Positions 48,000-57,297 of a stretch of 64,000 nucleotides of DNA are shown piece by piece. The notes under the pieces are model-generated. The model had not been told where the DNA came from and searched no databases. It was given only the letters and a program-made list of their open reading frames with translations. Position numbers and translations under genes: made by a program. The number at the start of each line of letters is the position of its first letter. The stretch's first letter is position 1. Source of the stretch: Nannocystis pusilla (lineage in GTDB: Bacteria; Myxococcota_A; Polyangia; Nannocystales; Nannocystaceae); assembly GCF_026626665.1 (NCBI RefSeq), contig NZ_JAPNKE010000002.1, positions 6,859,168-6,923,167 of the forward strand, given 5' to 3'.

Positions 48000-48629
48000 A
48001 TGGCCGTCAAGCGTCGCGTAGAGCCCCGCCGTCGTCCCGTTCAGAGCCGCTCGCAGGCGACGGTCGAGGCCGTTCTGCAAGCCACGGCTTACATTTTGGT
48101 GCGCGACGGCTACGCCCGCCTCACGACCAACCGGATCGCCGAGCGCGCAGGGGTCAACATCGCCTCGCTCTACCAGTTCTTCCCCAACAAGGAGGCGATC
48201 GTCGTCGAGCTCGAGCGGCGGCACGGCGAGCGCACCGACGCGGCGATGATGGCCGCGCTCGTGCGCCCGCGCGGCGGCGACCTCGAGTCGACCCTGCGCG
48301 CCCTGATCGAGGCCTACGTCGCCGCGCAGTCGATCGAGCCCGCCCTGCAGCGGGTGTTCACCGAGGAGGTCCCGCGCCTCCGCGGTCGTCGGCCGGCCAC
48401 CGCCGGCGAGCGCTGCGCGACCGGGGTCGTCGAGTTCCTCGCCGCCTCCGGCGTGCGCTCCCCGCGGCTCGATCTGGCCGGCTGGATGCTGGCGACGATC
48501 TGCCGCGAGGTCGTCTACCACGGCGTGCTCGAGCGTCCGAACGACACCCGCTCGGGCGCCCTCGTCGACGAGCTGGTCGGCCTGCTCGCGGGGTGGCTGC
48601 GCCGCGCCCCGACCCGCGCAGCCCCGTGA
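48000..48629 (+). CDS. TetR/AcrR family transcriptional repressor
   Basis: 209 aa, intact, ATG 48000. HTH domain at residues 17-65: SQATVEAVLQATAYILVRDG, TNRIAERAGVNIASLYQFF, PNKEAIVVELERR. The C-terminal ligand domain (residues 80-200) is helical (STLRALIEAYVAAQSIEPAL). The palindrome at 47952-47965 is a probable target. The divergent small acidic protein gene starts 102 bp away on the other strand and might be co-regulated. Confidence 0.9.
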   Translation: MAVKRRVEPRRRPVQSRSQATVEAVLQATAYILVRDGYARLTTNRIAERAGVNIASLYQFFPNKEAIVVELERRHGERTDAAMMAALVRPRGGDLESTLRALIEAYVAAQSIEPALQRVFTEEVPRLRGRRPATAGERCATGVVEFLAASGVRSPRLDLAGWMLATICREVVYHGVLERPNDTRSGALVDELVGLLAGWLRRAPTRAAP

Positions 48630-48947
48630 ACGCGCGCAGGAGGCCCCGCCGCCTCGGGTCGTCCGCGAACCGCCGGATCGGGCCCGCGACCCCGGGGCGA
48701 CGGGGGCGGTCGACGAGAACGTGCGCGCAGATCGGGGAGCAGCCATGAAGACGTCGCACTGCGGCGATGGCCGGCAGACCCCGGACCGTCGCCGCGCCCC
48801 GCCTTCACCACCCCGCGCCTCGCGCGGCTTCACGACCCCGGCCGAAGGGCCGGAGCGGCCCGCCCGACCGGGCGCGTGAGCCCGCCGCCGTCACTCCTCC
48901 GCGCACCGGGCCCCCTCGCCCCGGCCGCGCGGGATATCCTGGCCGCG
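48630..48947. other. Intergenic region, no gene seen
   Basis: 318 bp between the TetR gene and the copper-monooxygenase lipoprotein gene. No coding signal, hairpin family member or clear promoter was identified. Confidence 0.3.
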
Positions 48948-50387
48948 ATGTCTCGCGCGCGCTCGTTCGTGTTCACGCTGGTCGCCCTCACCGCTTGCAA
49001 CGACTCGTCGAACACGCCGACGTCCGGCACCGACTCGAGCACCACCGCCGCGACCGACCCCGGCCCCGCGACCACCGACGCCAGCACCGACGCGCCCGCG
49101 ACCACCTCGACGACCACGAGCGACGAGCCGACCACCGGCGCGCCGACGGGCACCACCGGCGATCCCGTCGGGCCGACCTATTATCGCGACATCAAGGCGA
49201 TCCTCGACGCCAAGTGCGCGACCTGTCACCGCCCCGGCGACATCGCCCCGTTCTCGCTGACGAACTACGACGAGGCCGGCATGTTCGCCAAGATCCTCGC
49301 TCCCGCGATCGAGGATCGCACCATGCCGCCGTGGCCGCCGGGCGCCGATTGCAATCAGTTCGCCCACGACCGCGGCCTCACCGACGCCGAGCGCGAGCTC
49401 GTGCTCGCGTGGATCGCCGCCGACGCGCCGGCGGGCGACCCGAACGACGCGCCCCCGCCGCCCGACGACGACGCCCCGCCGATCGCCTACGACGTGCAGA
49501 TCGGGATCCCCGAGCCCTTCACGCCGGCGCAGGGCGTCGCGGACGACTACCGCTGCTTCCTGCTCGACTGGCCCAAAGACCAGGAGGCCTACGCGACGGC
49601 CTTCACGATCGAGCCCGGGGCGCGGGAGATCGTGCATCACGTGATCGCCTTCATCATCCCGCCCGACGAGCTCGAGGACTTCGAGGCGCTCGACGCCGCC
49701 GACCCGGGGCCGGGCTACCCGTGCTACGGTGGCCCCGGCGGCGAGGCCAGCCCGCGCGCGCAGTGGCTCGGCGCGTGGGTGCCGGGCGCCAGCTCCGGCG
49801 CGCTGCCGGAGGGCACCGGCATCCGCGTCAAGCCGGGCTCGAAGATCGCCATGCAGATGCACTACCACCCGAACGGTGCGCCGGTCGCCGACCAGTCGAC
49901 GATCATGGTCCGCACCGCCGAGACCGTCGCGCGCCCGGCCCTGCTGCTGCCGATCGCCCACCCCGGCTGGATGGTCGACGCGCCGGCGATGACGATCCCC
50001 GCCGGCGAGGCCGACGTCACCCACTCGTTCACCATCGACCTCGGCTCGGTGATCCAGTACCTCTACAAGGACGAGGCCATCGGCGTCGGCAAGCCGCTGC
50101 TCGCCCACATGGCCGGCGTCCACATGCACACCCGCGGCGCGCGGGCCAGCCTCGTCGTCCAGAGCGGCGGCGCTCCCGAGGCCTGCCTCATCGACGTGCC
50201 CCGCTGGGACTTCAACTGGCAGGGCATCTACGAGTTCGCCGCGCCGATCACGATCGAGCCGACCGACAGCGTCCGCCTCGAGTGCCACTTCGATAATTCC
50301 GCCGGCGACTCCTCGCTCAAGTGGGGCGAGGGCACCGAGGACGAGATGTGCCTCGGCATGGTCTACGTCAGCACCGACAGCCCGTGA
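48948..50387 (+). CDS. Lipoprotein with cytochrome c motif and Cu type II monooxygenase-like domains
   Basis: 479 aa, ATG 48948, lipobox A-L-T-A-C. A Thr/Asp-rich linker leads to a haem-c site (CATCHRPGDIAP) at about residues 90-100. The remainder matches the ascorbate-dependent copper type II monooxygenase (PHM-like) fold: His pair in REIVHHVIAFII (CuA site), MQMHYHPNG and HMHTRG (His ligands), and a Met in EDEMCLGMVY (CuB-type Met). The fusion suggests that the haem feeds electrons to the copper centres. Likely periplasmic or surface oxidation of a peptide, amine or hydroxylated substrate. A long hairpin follows directly. Confidence 0.85.
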   Translation: MSRARSFVFTLVALTACNDSSNTPTSGTDSSTTAATDPGPATTDASTDAPATTSTTTSDEPTTGAPTGTTGDPVGPTYYRDIKAILDAKCATCHRPGDIAPFSLTNYDEAGMFAKILAPAIEDRTMPPWPPGADCNQFAHDRGLTDAERELVLAWIAADAPAGDPNDAPPPPDDDAPPIAYDVQIGIPEPFTPAQGVADDYRCFLLDWPKDQEAYATAFTIEPGAREIVHHVIAFIIPPDELEDFEALDAADPGPGYPCYGGPGGEASPRAQWLGAWVPGASSGALPEGTGIRVKPGSKIAMQMHYHPNGAPVADQSTIMVRTAETVARPALLLPIAHPGWMVDAPAMTIPAGEADVTHSFTIDLGSVIQYLYKDEAIGVGKPLLAHMAGVHMHTRGARASLVVQSGGAPEACLIDVPRWDFNWQGIYEFAAPITIEPTDSVRLECHFDNSAGDSSLKWGEGTEDEMCLGMVYVSTDSP

Positions 50388-50388
50388 C

Positions 50389-50432
50389 CTGTCCTCTCGC
50401 ACATGCCCTCGGGGGCATGCGCGAAGAGACAG
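50389..50432. terminator. 20-bp imperfect hairpin with CATGCCC core
   Basis: Arms 50389-50408 and 50413-50432, loop TCGG, 17 of 20 positions paired, starting 1 nt after the monooxygenase stop. The inner CATGCCC/GGGCATG is a compensatory variant of the dispersed core and the outer end is CTGTC/GACAG, so it is a nested form of both variants. Confidence 0.65.
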
Positions 50433-50471
50433 CCGCCCTGCTGCGCGCGCGGACGCACGAGCTCGCCGGCT

Positions 50472-50498
50472 GCGCCCGCGGGCGCGAGCGGTTATACT
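50472..50498 (+). promoter_or_regulatory. Palindrome plus -10 element before tetR
   Basis: GCGCCCGCGGGCGC (50472-50485, perfect 14-bp palindrome) lies in the -35 region, and TATACT (50493-50498) at the -10 position, only 11 nt before the ATG. A start around 50505 would make the transcript leaderless or nearly so. Confidence 0.5.
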
Positions 50499-50509
50499 CG
50501 GCGGCGCAC

Positions 50510-51124
50510 ATGGCGAGCGAAGACACCAAGTCGGCCCGGACGCGCGAGCGGATCCTCGACGCCGCCGCGCACGTGCTCAGCCGCAAGGGCTACGCCGGCA
50601 CGCGCCTGGCCGACGTGGCCGAGGCCGCCGAGGTCCAGGCGCCGGCGATCTACTACTACTTCGAGTCGCGCGACGCGCTGATCGAGGAGGTCATGTGGGT
50701 CGGAGCCCACCGCGTGCGCATGCACGTCGAGGAGGTCCTGGCCGCCCTGCCGGCCGGCACCAGCCCCTTCGAGAAAATTCTCGAGGCCGTCGCCGCGCAC
50801 CTCCGCTACGAGCTCCACATCTCCGATTACACGACCGCGTCGATCCGCAACGCCAACCAGGTCCCCGAGCAGCTGCGGGTCCGCCCCGCCGCCGAGGAGG
50901 CCACCTACAGCCGGCTGTGGCGCGACCTGTTCGCCCAGGCCCAGGCCGCAGGCCAGCTCCGCCCCGGCCTCGACATCAACGTCTCCCGCCTGCTGCTGCT
51001 CGGCTCGATGAACTGGGCCGCCGAGTGGTGGAACCCGCGCATGCGCTCGCTCGCCGACCTGGTCAAGGCGACGCAAGATTTTGTCAGATACGGCATGGGC
51101 CACCCGGCGCTGTTCGCCGGGTGA
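50510..51124 (+). CDS. TetR/AcrR family regulator
   Basis: 204 aa, ATG 50510, no ribosome site. HTH at residues 8-55 (RTRERILDAAAHVLSRKGYA, VAEAAEVQAPAIYYYFESRDAL). The rest (SDYTTASIRNANQVPEQLRV, SRLLLLGSMNWAAEWW, MRSLADLV) fits the TetR_C type seen in fatty-acid or acyl-CoA-responsive regulators. It converges on the fadI-fadJ operon, 61 bp apart, so it is a good candidate to control it or the adjacent acyl-CoA dehydrogenase pair (inference). Confidence 0.88.
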   Translation: MASEDTKSARTRERILDAAAHVLSRKGYAGTRLADVAEAAEVQAPAIYYYFESRDALIEEVMWVGAHRVRMHVEEVLAALPAGTSPFEKILEAVAAHLRYELHISDYTTASIRNANQVPEQLRVRPAAEEATYSRLWRDLFAQAQAAGQLRPGLDINVSRLLLLGSMNWAAEWWNPRMRSLADLVKATQDFVRYGMGHPALFAG

Positions 51125-51185
51125 GGCGACAGACGCTGGGTCGAGCCGTTCATGAAACCTGGCAGACCCGGCCCAGCGCTTCACC

Positions 51186-53370
51186 TCACTCGTATCGCTC
51201 GCCGCGCTCGGCCTTCGCCACCAGCGACGCCGGCGGCTCGAAGTGCGGCCCGTAGGCCGCCGCGAGCTGGCGCGCCCGCTGCACGAAGCCGCGCAGGCCG
51301 CCCTCGTACTGATTGATGTACTGCAGCACCCCGCCCGTCCAGGCCGGGGAAGCCGATGCCGTAGATCGACCCGATGTTGGCGTCGGCGGCCGAAGTCAGC
51401 ACCCCGTCGTCGACGCAGCGCACGGTGTCGATCGCCTCGGCGAACAGCATCCGCTCCTGCATGTCGATGAACGGGATCTCCTTGCTGCCCGACTTGAACG
51501 CCGCGCGCAGCCCCGGCCAGATGCCGATGCGCTTGCCCGATTCGTCGTACTCGTAAAAACCGCCGCCGGTCGAGCGGCCCTTGCGACCGAGCTCCTCGAT
51601 CATGCGGTCGACCACCGCCTCCGCGCCGTGCGGGACCCAGGTCTTGCCCTGGGCCTCCTCGGCCTTGCGCGTCTCCTGGCGGATCTTCTGCGTCAGCGTG
51701 ATCGTCAGCTCGTCGAGCAGCTGCAGCGCGCCTGCCGGGTAGCCGGCCTGCAGCGCCGCCTGCTCGATCGTCGCCGGCTCGACGCCCTCGCCGACCGCCG
51801 CCACGGCCTCATTGATAAACTTGCCGATCACCCGCGACGTGAAGAACCCGCGCGCGTCGTTGACCACGATCGGGGTCTTGCGGATCTGCAGCACGAAGTC
51901 GAACACCTTGGCCAGCACCGCGTCGGACGTGTTCTTGCCGCGGACGATCTCGACCAGCTGCATCTTGTCGACCGGCGAGAAGAAGTGGATGCCGATGAAG
52001 TCGGCCGGGCGCTGCACCCCCTCGGCCAGCAGCGCGATCGGCAGCGTCGACGTGTTCGAGCCCAGCACCGCCGTCGGCTCCACGTATGGCTCGATCTCCT
52101 TGAAGACCTTGTGCTTGAGCTCGACGCTCTCGAACACCGCCTCGATCACGAAGTCGACCCCGGCGAAGTCCTTCGGGTCCTCGGTCGGGTGGATCCGTGC
52201 CAGCAGCGCGTCGGCCTTCTCTTGCGTCGTCTTGCCGCGCTCGACCGCCTTCTGCTCGAGCTTGACCGCGTAGTTCTTGCCCTTCTGCGCGCCGGCCAGC
52301 GACACGTCCTTGAGCACCACCTCGATCCCGACCTTGGCCGCGACGTAGGCGATCGCCGCGCCCATCATGCCGGCACCGATCACGCCGACCTTCCTGGCCT
52401 GGAACTTGGGGAACCCCGCCGGGCGGCTCGCGCCGGCGTTGATCTTCTGCAGGTCGAAGAAGAACGCGCCGATCATGTTCTTCGCCACCGGGCCGGTCGT
52501 GAGGCTGACGAGGTAACGGGTCTCGATCAGCGACGCGGTGTCGAAGTCGACCAGCGAGCCCTCGACCGCCGCGGCCAGGGCCGCTCGCGGCGCCGGCAGC
52601 GGCGCGCCCTTGAGCTGCTTGCGCAGGTTCGCGGCCATCGCCGGCAGCACGCTCGAGATCGCCGGGCTCGCCGCGCTGCCGCCGGGGATCTCGAAGCCCT
52701 TCTTGTCCCACGGTTTCGCCGCATTGGGGTTCGCGGCGATCCACGCCTTGGCCCGCGGGATCAGCTGATCGACCGACGCGACCAGCTCGTCGACCAGGCC
52801 GAGCTCCAGCGCCTCGCGCGGATTGAACTTGGTGCCCGGCAGGATCACCTGCGTCAGCGCCTTCTGCAGGCCGATCATACGGACGATGCGGGTGATGCCG
52901 CCGCCCCCGGGCAAAAGGCCCAGAGTGACCTCGGGCTGGCCGATCTGGCAGCCCGGCACGTCGGCGACCACGCGGTGATGCGCGGCCAGGGCGACCTCGA
53001 GGCCGCCGCCGAGCGCGGTGCCGCCCATCGCCGCGACCACCGGGCGGCCGAACTTCTCGAGCCGGCGCAGGTGGTCCTTCACGCGCTCGATGTGGGCCGT
53101 CTGCTCGGCCGCGCGCGACGTGTCGTACTGACGCAGGCGATTGAGGTCACCGCCGGCGAAGAAGCTCTTCTTGGCGCTGGTGACGATCACCCCGGTGATC
53201 GACTCGCGCTCCGCCTCGAGCCGTTCGACGCTGGCCGCCATCGACTCGGTGTAGGCGTCGTTCATCGTGTTGACGCTCGAGCTCGGGTCGTCGATCGTGA
53301 GGATCACGACCCCGTCGTCGTCGCGCTTCCAGTGGATCGCAGAGGCCTTGGTGTTCGACTCGCTGGTCAT
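51186..53370 (-). CDS. fadJ: Fatty-acid oxidation multifunctional enzyme (hydratase/3-hydroxyacyl-CoA dehydrogenase; frameshift near 3' end)
   Basis: ATG 53370. Residues 15-210 are an enoyl-CoA hydratase domain: SFFAGGDLNRL oxyanion region, and GGGLEVALAAHHRVVAD followed by GQPEVTLGLLPGGGGITR with the catalytic Glu. The NAD-binding domain starts at VGVIGAGMMGAAIAYVAAK (about residue 330), and the His of GIHFFSPVDKMQLVEIV is catalytic. The 3HCDH C-terminal domain follows. An extra base in a GGGG run near 51345 disrupts the tail; restored, it reads FPAWTGGVLQYINQYEGG to the TGA at 51186. About 728 aa. Partner thiolase fadI lies 23 bp upstream. Confidence 0.92.
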
Positions 53371-53393
53371 CTCGGTGCCCTCGGAGTACGCGC

Positions 53394-54605
53394 TCACACG
53401 CGCTCGATGATGGTGGCGATGCCCATGCCGGCGCCGACGCACAGCGTCGCCAGGCCGTAGCGCAGGTCGCGGCGCTCGAGCTCGTCGAGCAGCGTGCCCA
53501 GGACCATGCAGCCGGTCGCGCCGAGCGGGTGGCCCATGGCGATCGCGCCGCCGTTGACGTTGACCTTCTCGGGCGGGACCTCGAGGTCGCGCTGCCACTT
53601 GAGCACCACCGACGCGAACGCCTCGTTGAGCTCGAACAGGTCGATGTCGCCGATCTGCAGGCCCGCGCGCGCCAGCGCCTTCTTCGTCGCCGGCGTCGGC
53701 CCCGTCAGCATGATCGTCGGCTCGCTGCCGGTCACCGCCATCGACACGACCCGGGCCCGCGGCTTGATGCCGAGCTGCTTGCCGGCCTCCTCGCTGCCGA
53801 GCAGCATCAGCGCCGCGCCGTCGACGATGCCCGACGAGTTGGCGGCCGTGTGGACGTGGTGGATCTTCTCGACCCGGTGGTACTTCTGCAGCGCCACCGC
53901 GTCGAAGCCGCCGAGCTCGCCCATCTTGACGAACGAGGCCGGCAGCGCCCCCAGCGACTGCACCGTCGAATCGGGGCGGCGGTGCTCGTCGTGGTCGAGC
54001 ACCAGCACGCCGTTCATGTCCTTGACCGGCACGACCGAGCGCTTGAACCAGCCGTTCTTCCACGCCTGCTCGGCCTTGCGCTGCGAGCCGACGGCGAACG
54101 CGTCGACGTCCTCGCGGCTGAAACCCTCGAGCGTGGCGATGAGATCGGCGCCGATGCCCTGCGGCACGAAGTAGGCGTCGTACGCGGTGGTCGGATCCTG
54201 ATGGTAGGCCCCGCCGTCGGCGCCGATCGGCACGCGCGACATCGACTCGACGCCGCCGGCCAGCACGAGGTCGTCCGACCCCGACGCGACCTTGGCCGCC
54301 GCCGTGTTGACGGCCTCGAGCCCAGATGCACAAAAGCGGTTGAGCTGCACGCCGGCGACCGTCTCCGGCAGCCCGGCCACCAGCGCCGCGGTGCGGGCGA
54401 TGCACCCGCCCTGCTCGCCGACCGGCGACACCACCCCGAGGACGATGTCGTCGATGCGGTCGAGCCGGAGCCCGGGGTTGCGCGGCACCAGCTCGTCGAT
54501 GAGCCCGACGACCAGGTCGACCGGCTTGATGCTGTGCAGCGCCCCGCCCTTCAGCTTGCCGCGGGGGGTCCGCATCGCGTCGTAGATGAACGCGCTCCTT
54601 ACCAT
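53394..54605 (-). CDS. fadI: Acetyl-CoA C-acyltransferase, beta-oxidation thiolase
   Basis: 403 aa, ATG 54605 (MVRSAFIYDAMRTPRGKLKG); a TTG nine nucleotides upstream is less likely. Catalytic Cys in NRFCASGLEA, His in NVNGGAIAMGHPLGATGC, second Cys in LCVGAGMGIA. Cleaves 3-ketoacyl-CoA to acetyl-CoA. It is first in the operon with fadJ and divergently transcribed from the acyl-CoA dehydrogenase gene across an AT-rich 134-bp region. The set provides the hydratase, dehydrogenase and thiolase steps of beta-oxidation. Confidence 0.93.
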   Translation of the reverse strand: MVRSAFIYDAMRTPRGKLKGGALHSIKPVDLVVGLIDELVPRNPGLRLDRIDDIVLGVVSPVGEQGGCIARTAALVAGLPETVAGVQLNRFCASGLEAVNTAAAKVASGSDDLVLAGGVESMSRVPIGADGGAYHQDPTTAYDAYFVPQGIGADLIATLEGFSREDVDAFAVGSQRKAEQAWKNGWFKRSVVPVKDMNGVLVLDHDEHRRPDSTVQSLGALPASFVKMGELGGFDAVALQKYHRVEKIHHVHTAANSSGIVDGAALMLLGSEEAGKQLGIKPRARVVSMAVTGSEPTIMLTGPTPATKKALARAGLQIGDIDLFELNEAFASVVLKWQRDLEVPPEKVNVNGGAIAMGHPLGATGCMVLGTLLDELERRDLRYGLATLCVGAGMGIATIIERV

Positions 54606-54739
54606 GGTCGACAAGCTAGCCCGGCGACGAAAATTTTACAACGAATTAAAAGAACGGCCGCAGACTTGACTCACGGGCGGCCCCGGGGCGACCCTCAGTT
54701 TCGGGGCGCCGTTTCCTCCGCGGCCCCGGCAGGTGACGC
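54606..54739. promoter_or_regulatory. Divergent AT-rich promoter region (fadI / acyl-CoA dehydrogenase)
   Basis: A stretch around 54628-54651 (gaaaattttacaacgaatta) is far more AT-rich than anything nearby and should carry the back-to-back promoters. A TTGACT at about 54666 could be a -35 for the rightward genes; matching -10 elements are not certain. Confidence 0.5.
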
Positions 54740-55944
54740 ATGGCCATTCGCTTCGACCTCGAGCCGGAGCTCGCCGCGCTGGTCCAGCGCATCCGCGAGT
54801 TCGTCCGCGACGTCGTCATCCCCGTCGAGCTCGCGTGCAAGGGCTCGCTGCACGACGCGCCCGACGCCGAGGACATCCGCCGGCGCCTGCAAGCCGAGGC
54901 GCGTGCGGCGGGGCTGCTCGCGCCGCACGTCGGTGAACGCTGGGGCGGCCACGGCCTCGACGTGCGCGGCCAGGCTGCAGTGTTCGAGGAGGCCGGCTAC
55001 TCGTTGCTCGGCCCGCTCGCGCTCAACATCTCGGCGCCCGACGAGGGCAACATGCACCTGCTCGAGCGCGTGGCCACGCTGGCGCAGCAGGCGAAGTACC
55101 TGGCGCCGCTCGCGGCCGGTGATGTCCGCAGCTGCTTCGCCATGACCGAGCCCCCGCCCGGCGCCGGCTCCGACCCGCGCGCGCTCGCCACCCACGCGAC
55201 GCGAGTCGAAGGCGGCTGGCGCATCGACGGCACCAAGTGGTTCATCACCGGCGCGCGGGGGGCCGCGTTCGCCATCGTCATGGCGCGCACCTCCGGCGCG
55301 CCGGGCGACCGCGGCGGCGCGACCATGTTCCTCGTCGACGGCGGCAACCCGGGCATGCAGATCGTCCGCGACCTCGACACCCTCGACCACGCCCTGTTCG
55401 CCGGCCACAGCGAGGTCCTCTTGAAGATTGCGTGGTCACCGACGACGCGATCCTCGGCGAGGTCGACCGCGGCTTCGAATACGCGCAGGTGCGTCTGGCC
55501 CCGGCGCGCCTCACCCATTGCATGCGCTGGCTGGGCCTCGCCCGCCGCGCCCACGACCTCGCGCTGGCCCACGTGACCGCGCGCGAGGCGTTCGGCAGCC
55601 GCCTCGCCGAGCTCGGCATGGTGCAGCAGCAGATCGCCGACAACGAGATCGACATCGCCGCCAGCCGCGCGTTGATTCTGCATACCGCGTGGGTGCTCGA
55701 CACCGGCGGCGACGCCGGCACCGCCTCGTCGATCGCCAAGACCTTCGTGTCGGAGGCGGTCGGACGGATCGTCGACCGCGCGATGCAGATGACCGGCGCG
55801 GTCGGCACCTCGGGCGATCGGCTGCTGTCGCGCTACTGGCGAGAGGTGCGGCCGTTCCGGATCTACGACGGCCCGAGCGAGACGCACCGCTGGTCGATCG
55901 CCAAGCGAGCCGTCTCCTCGTTCAAGAAGCGAGGCCGCGCATGA
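54740..55944 (+). CDS. ACAD10/11- or LvaC-type acyl-CoA dehydrogenase (one frameshift)
   Basis: ATG 54740 (MAIRFDLEPELAALVQRIRE). FAD/substrate motifs CFAMTEPPPGAGSDPRAL and DGTKWFITGARGAAF. After one missing base near 55430 the frame reads VLFEDCVVTDDAILGEVDRG, VTAREAFGSRLAE, and the C-terminal catalytic segment IYDGPSETHRW. The base there is Asp/Glu of the DGPSE type that marks the ACAD10/11 clade rather than YEGT. About 402 aa. It is translationally coupled (ATGA) to an APH-fold kinase gene, the same partnership seen in LvaC/LvaA and, as a fusion, in ACAD10/11. Predicted substrate: 4-phospho- or other hydroxyacyl-CoA. Confidence 0.85.
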
Positions 55945-56953
55945 ACCCCCCGGCCTCGACCTCGCGGCGCTGCATCGATTCTTCGGCGAGCGCGTGCCGG
56001 ACTACGGCGGCCGGCTCGACGCGCAACTGCTCGCAGGCGGCAAGTCGAACCTCACCTACCGCCTGCGCGACGGCGTGCACGACTGGGTGCTGCGCCGGCC
56101 GCCGCTCGGCACGCTGACCCCCAGCGCGCACGACATGGCCCGCGAGTATCGAGTCGTGGCCGCGCTCGGGCCGACGCGCGTGCCGGTCGCTCCGGCGGTG
56201 CTGCTGTGCGAGGACACCACGGTGCTCGGCGTACCGTTCGCGGTCACCGCGTTCGTGCCCGGTCGCGTGATTCAGAGCGCCGACGACGCGGCGCGCCTCG
56301 GCCCCGACGAGCAGCGCCAGTGCGGCTTCGAGCTGATCGATCGCCTGTGCCAATTGCACGCGGTCGATCCGGGCAGCGTCGGCCTCGACAACTTCGGCCG
56401 CGCCGAGGGTTACCTCGAGCGGCAGATCCGCCGCTGGATGGACCAGTGGGAGCGCGTCCACACCCGCGACGTCCCCGAGCCGGTCGAGCTGGCCGGCCGC
56501 CTGCGCCTGGCCCTTCCCAAGCGCTCCGATCGCAGCATCGTCCACGGCGACTATCGCCTCGACAACGTGATCCTCGCGCCCGACCGCATCGAAGTCGCGG
56601 CGATCGTCGACTGGGAGATGTGCACCCTCGGCGACCCGCTGGCCGACCTCGGCCTCGCGCTGGTCTACTGGGACCCGCTCACCGAGCCGGTCCTCGGCGT
56701 GCGCCACATTCGCAGCTCGGAGAATTCTTTCCCGGGGGCCGAGGAGCTGGTCGCGCGCTATTCACAACAGTCTGGCCGGGCCCTCGCCGACCTCGATTTC
56801 TACGTGGCGCTCGGCTTCTTCAAACTGGCCGTGATCGCCGAGGGTATTTATCAACGCTTCTGCGCCGGCCTCACCGTCGGTGACGGCTTCGCTACGACCG
56901 GCGACGCAGTGCTGCCGCTGCTCCGCGCCGGCATCGACCGCCTGTCGACCTGA
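55941..56953 (+). CDS. APH-family kinase, LvaA-like (one frameshift)
   Basis: ATG 55941 overlaps the dehydrogenase stop. A shift in the CCCCCC run at 55946 leads into GLDLAALHRFFGERVPDYGG. Nucleotide loop AGGKSNLTYRLRDG, lysine in WVLRRPPLG, catalytic HGDYRLDN, metal Asp in IVDWEMCTLGDPLADLG. About 338 aa. This aminoglycoside-phosphotransferase-fold family includes LvaA, which phosphorylates 4-hydroxyacyl-CoA so that the paired dehydrogenase can eliminate the phosphate. It is unlikely to be an antibiotic-resistance gene given its context. Confidence 0.85.
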
Positions 56954-57028
56954 AGCGTCGATCGGGGCATTGTCCATGGGAGCGGCGGATCGCTTGACAT
57001 CCGCCTGCCCTCGCAGTTGTCTCCCCGC

Positions 57029-57279
57029 GTGAGCGACCCCCAGCCGCGCAAGAAAGCCCCCGCCAAGACGGCGGCCGCGGGGATGCGCCGCCGGTGCAGG
57101 CGGCGCGGCGGCTGTTGTGGCAGCGGGCCGGCTGGTGCCTCGGCGGGCCGATCGGCGTCCAGGCCGAGGTCGACCTCGACGATTTCCTCATGCAGCTGCT
57201 CGACCGGATCGGCCTCAGCTTCGGCGACGGCGCGATCTACGTCGCCGGCAGCGGCCGAGCGCTGTTTCAGGCCGGATGA
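57029..57279 (+). CDS. Small protein of unknown function (one frameshift)
   Basis: GTG 57029 begins SDPQPRKKAPAKTAAA. After an indel near 57080 the frame reads APPVQAARRLLWQRAGWCLG and VDLDDFLMQLLDRIGLSFGD. About 83 aa: a basic, Lys/Ala/Pro-rich start and a helical C-terminal domain. A TTGACA at 56994-56999 lies upstream without a good -10. It converges with the M43 protease gene. Family not recognised. Confidence 0.5.
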
Positions 57280-57297
57280 CGGCAGCGGCGGCGCGGC

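Noticed and set aside
55941..56953. APH-fold gene as an aminoglycoside resistance gene
   Set aside because: It is translationally coupled to an acyl-CoA dehydrogenase of the clade that partners with hydroxyacyl-CoA kinases, so a metabolic kinase is far more likely.
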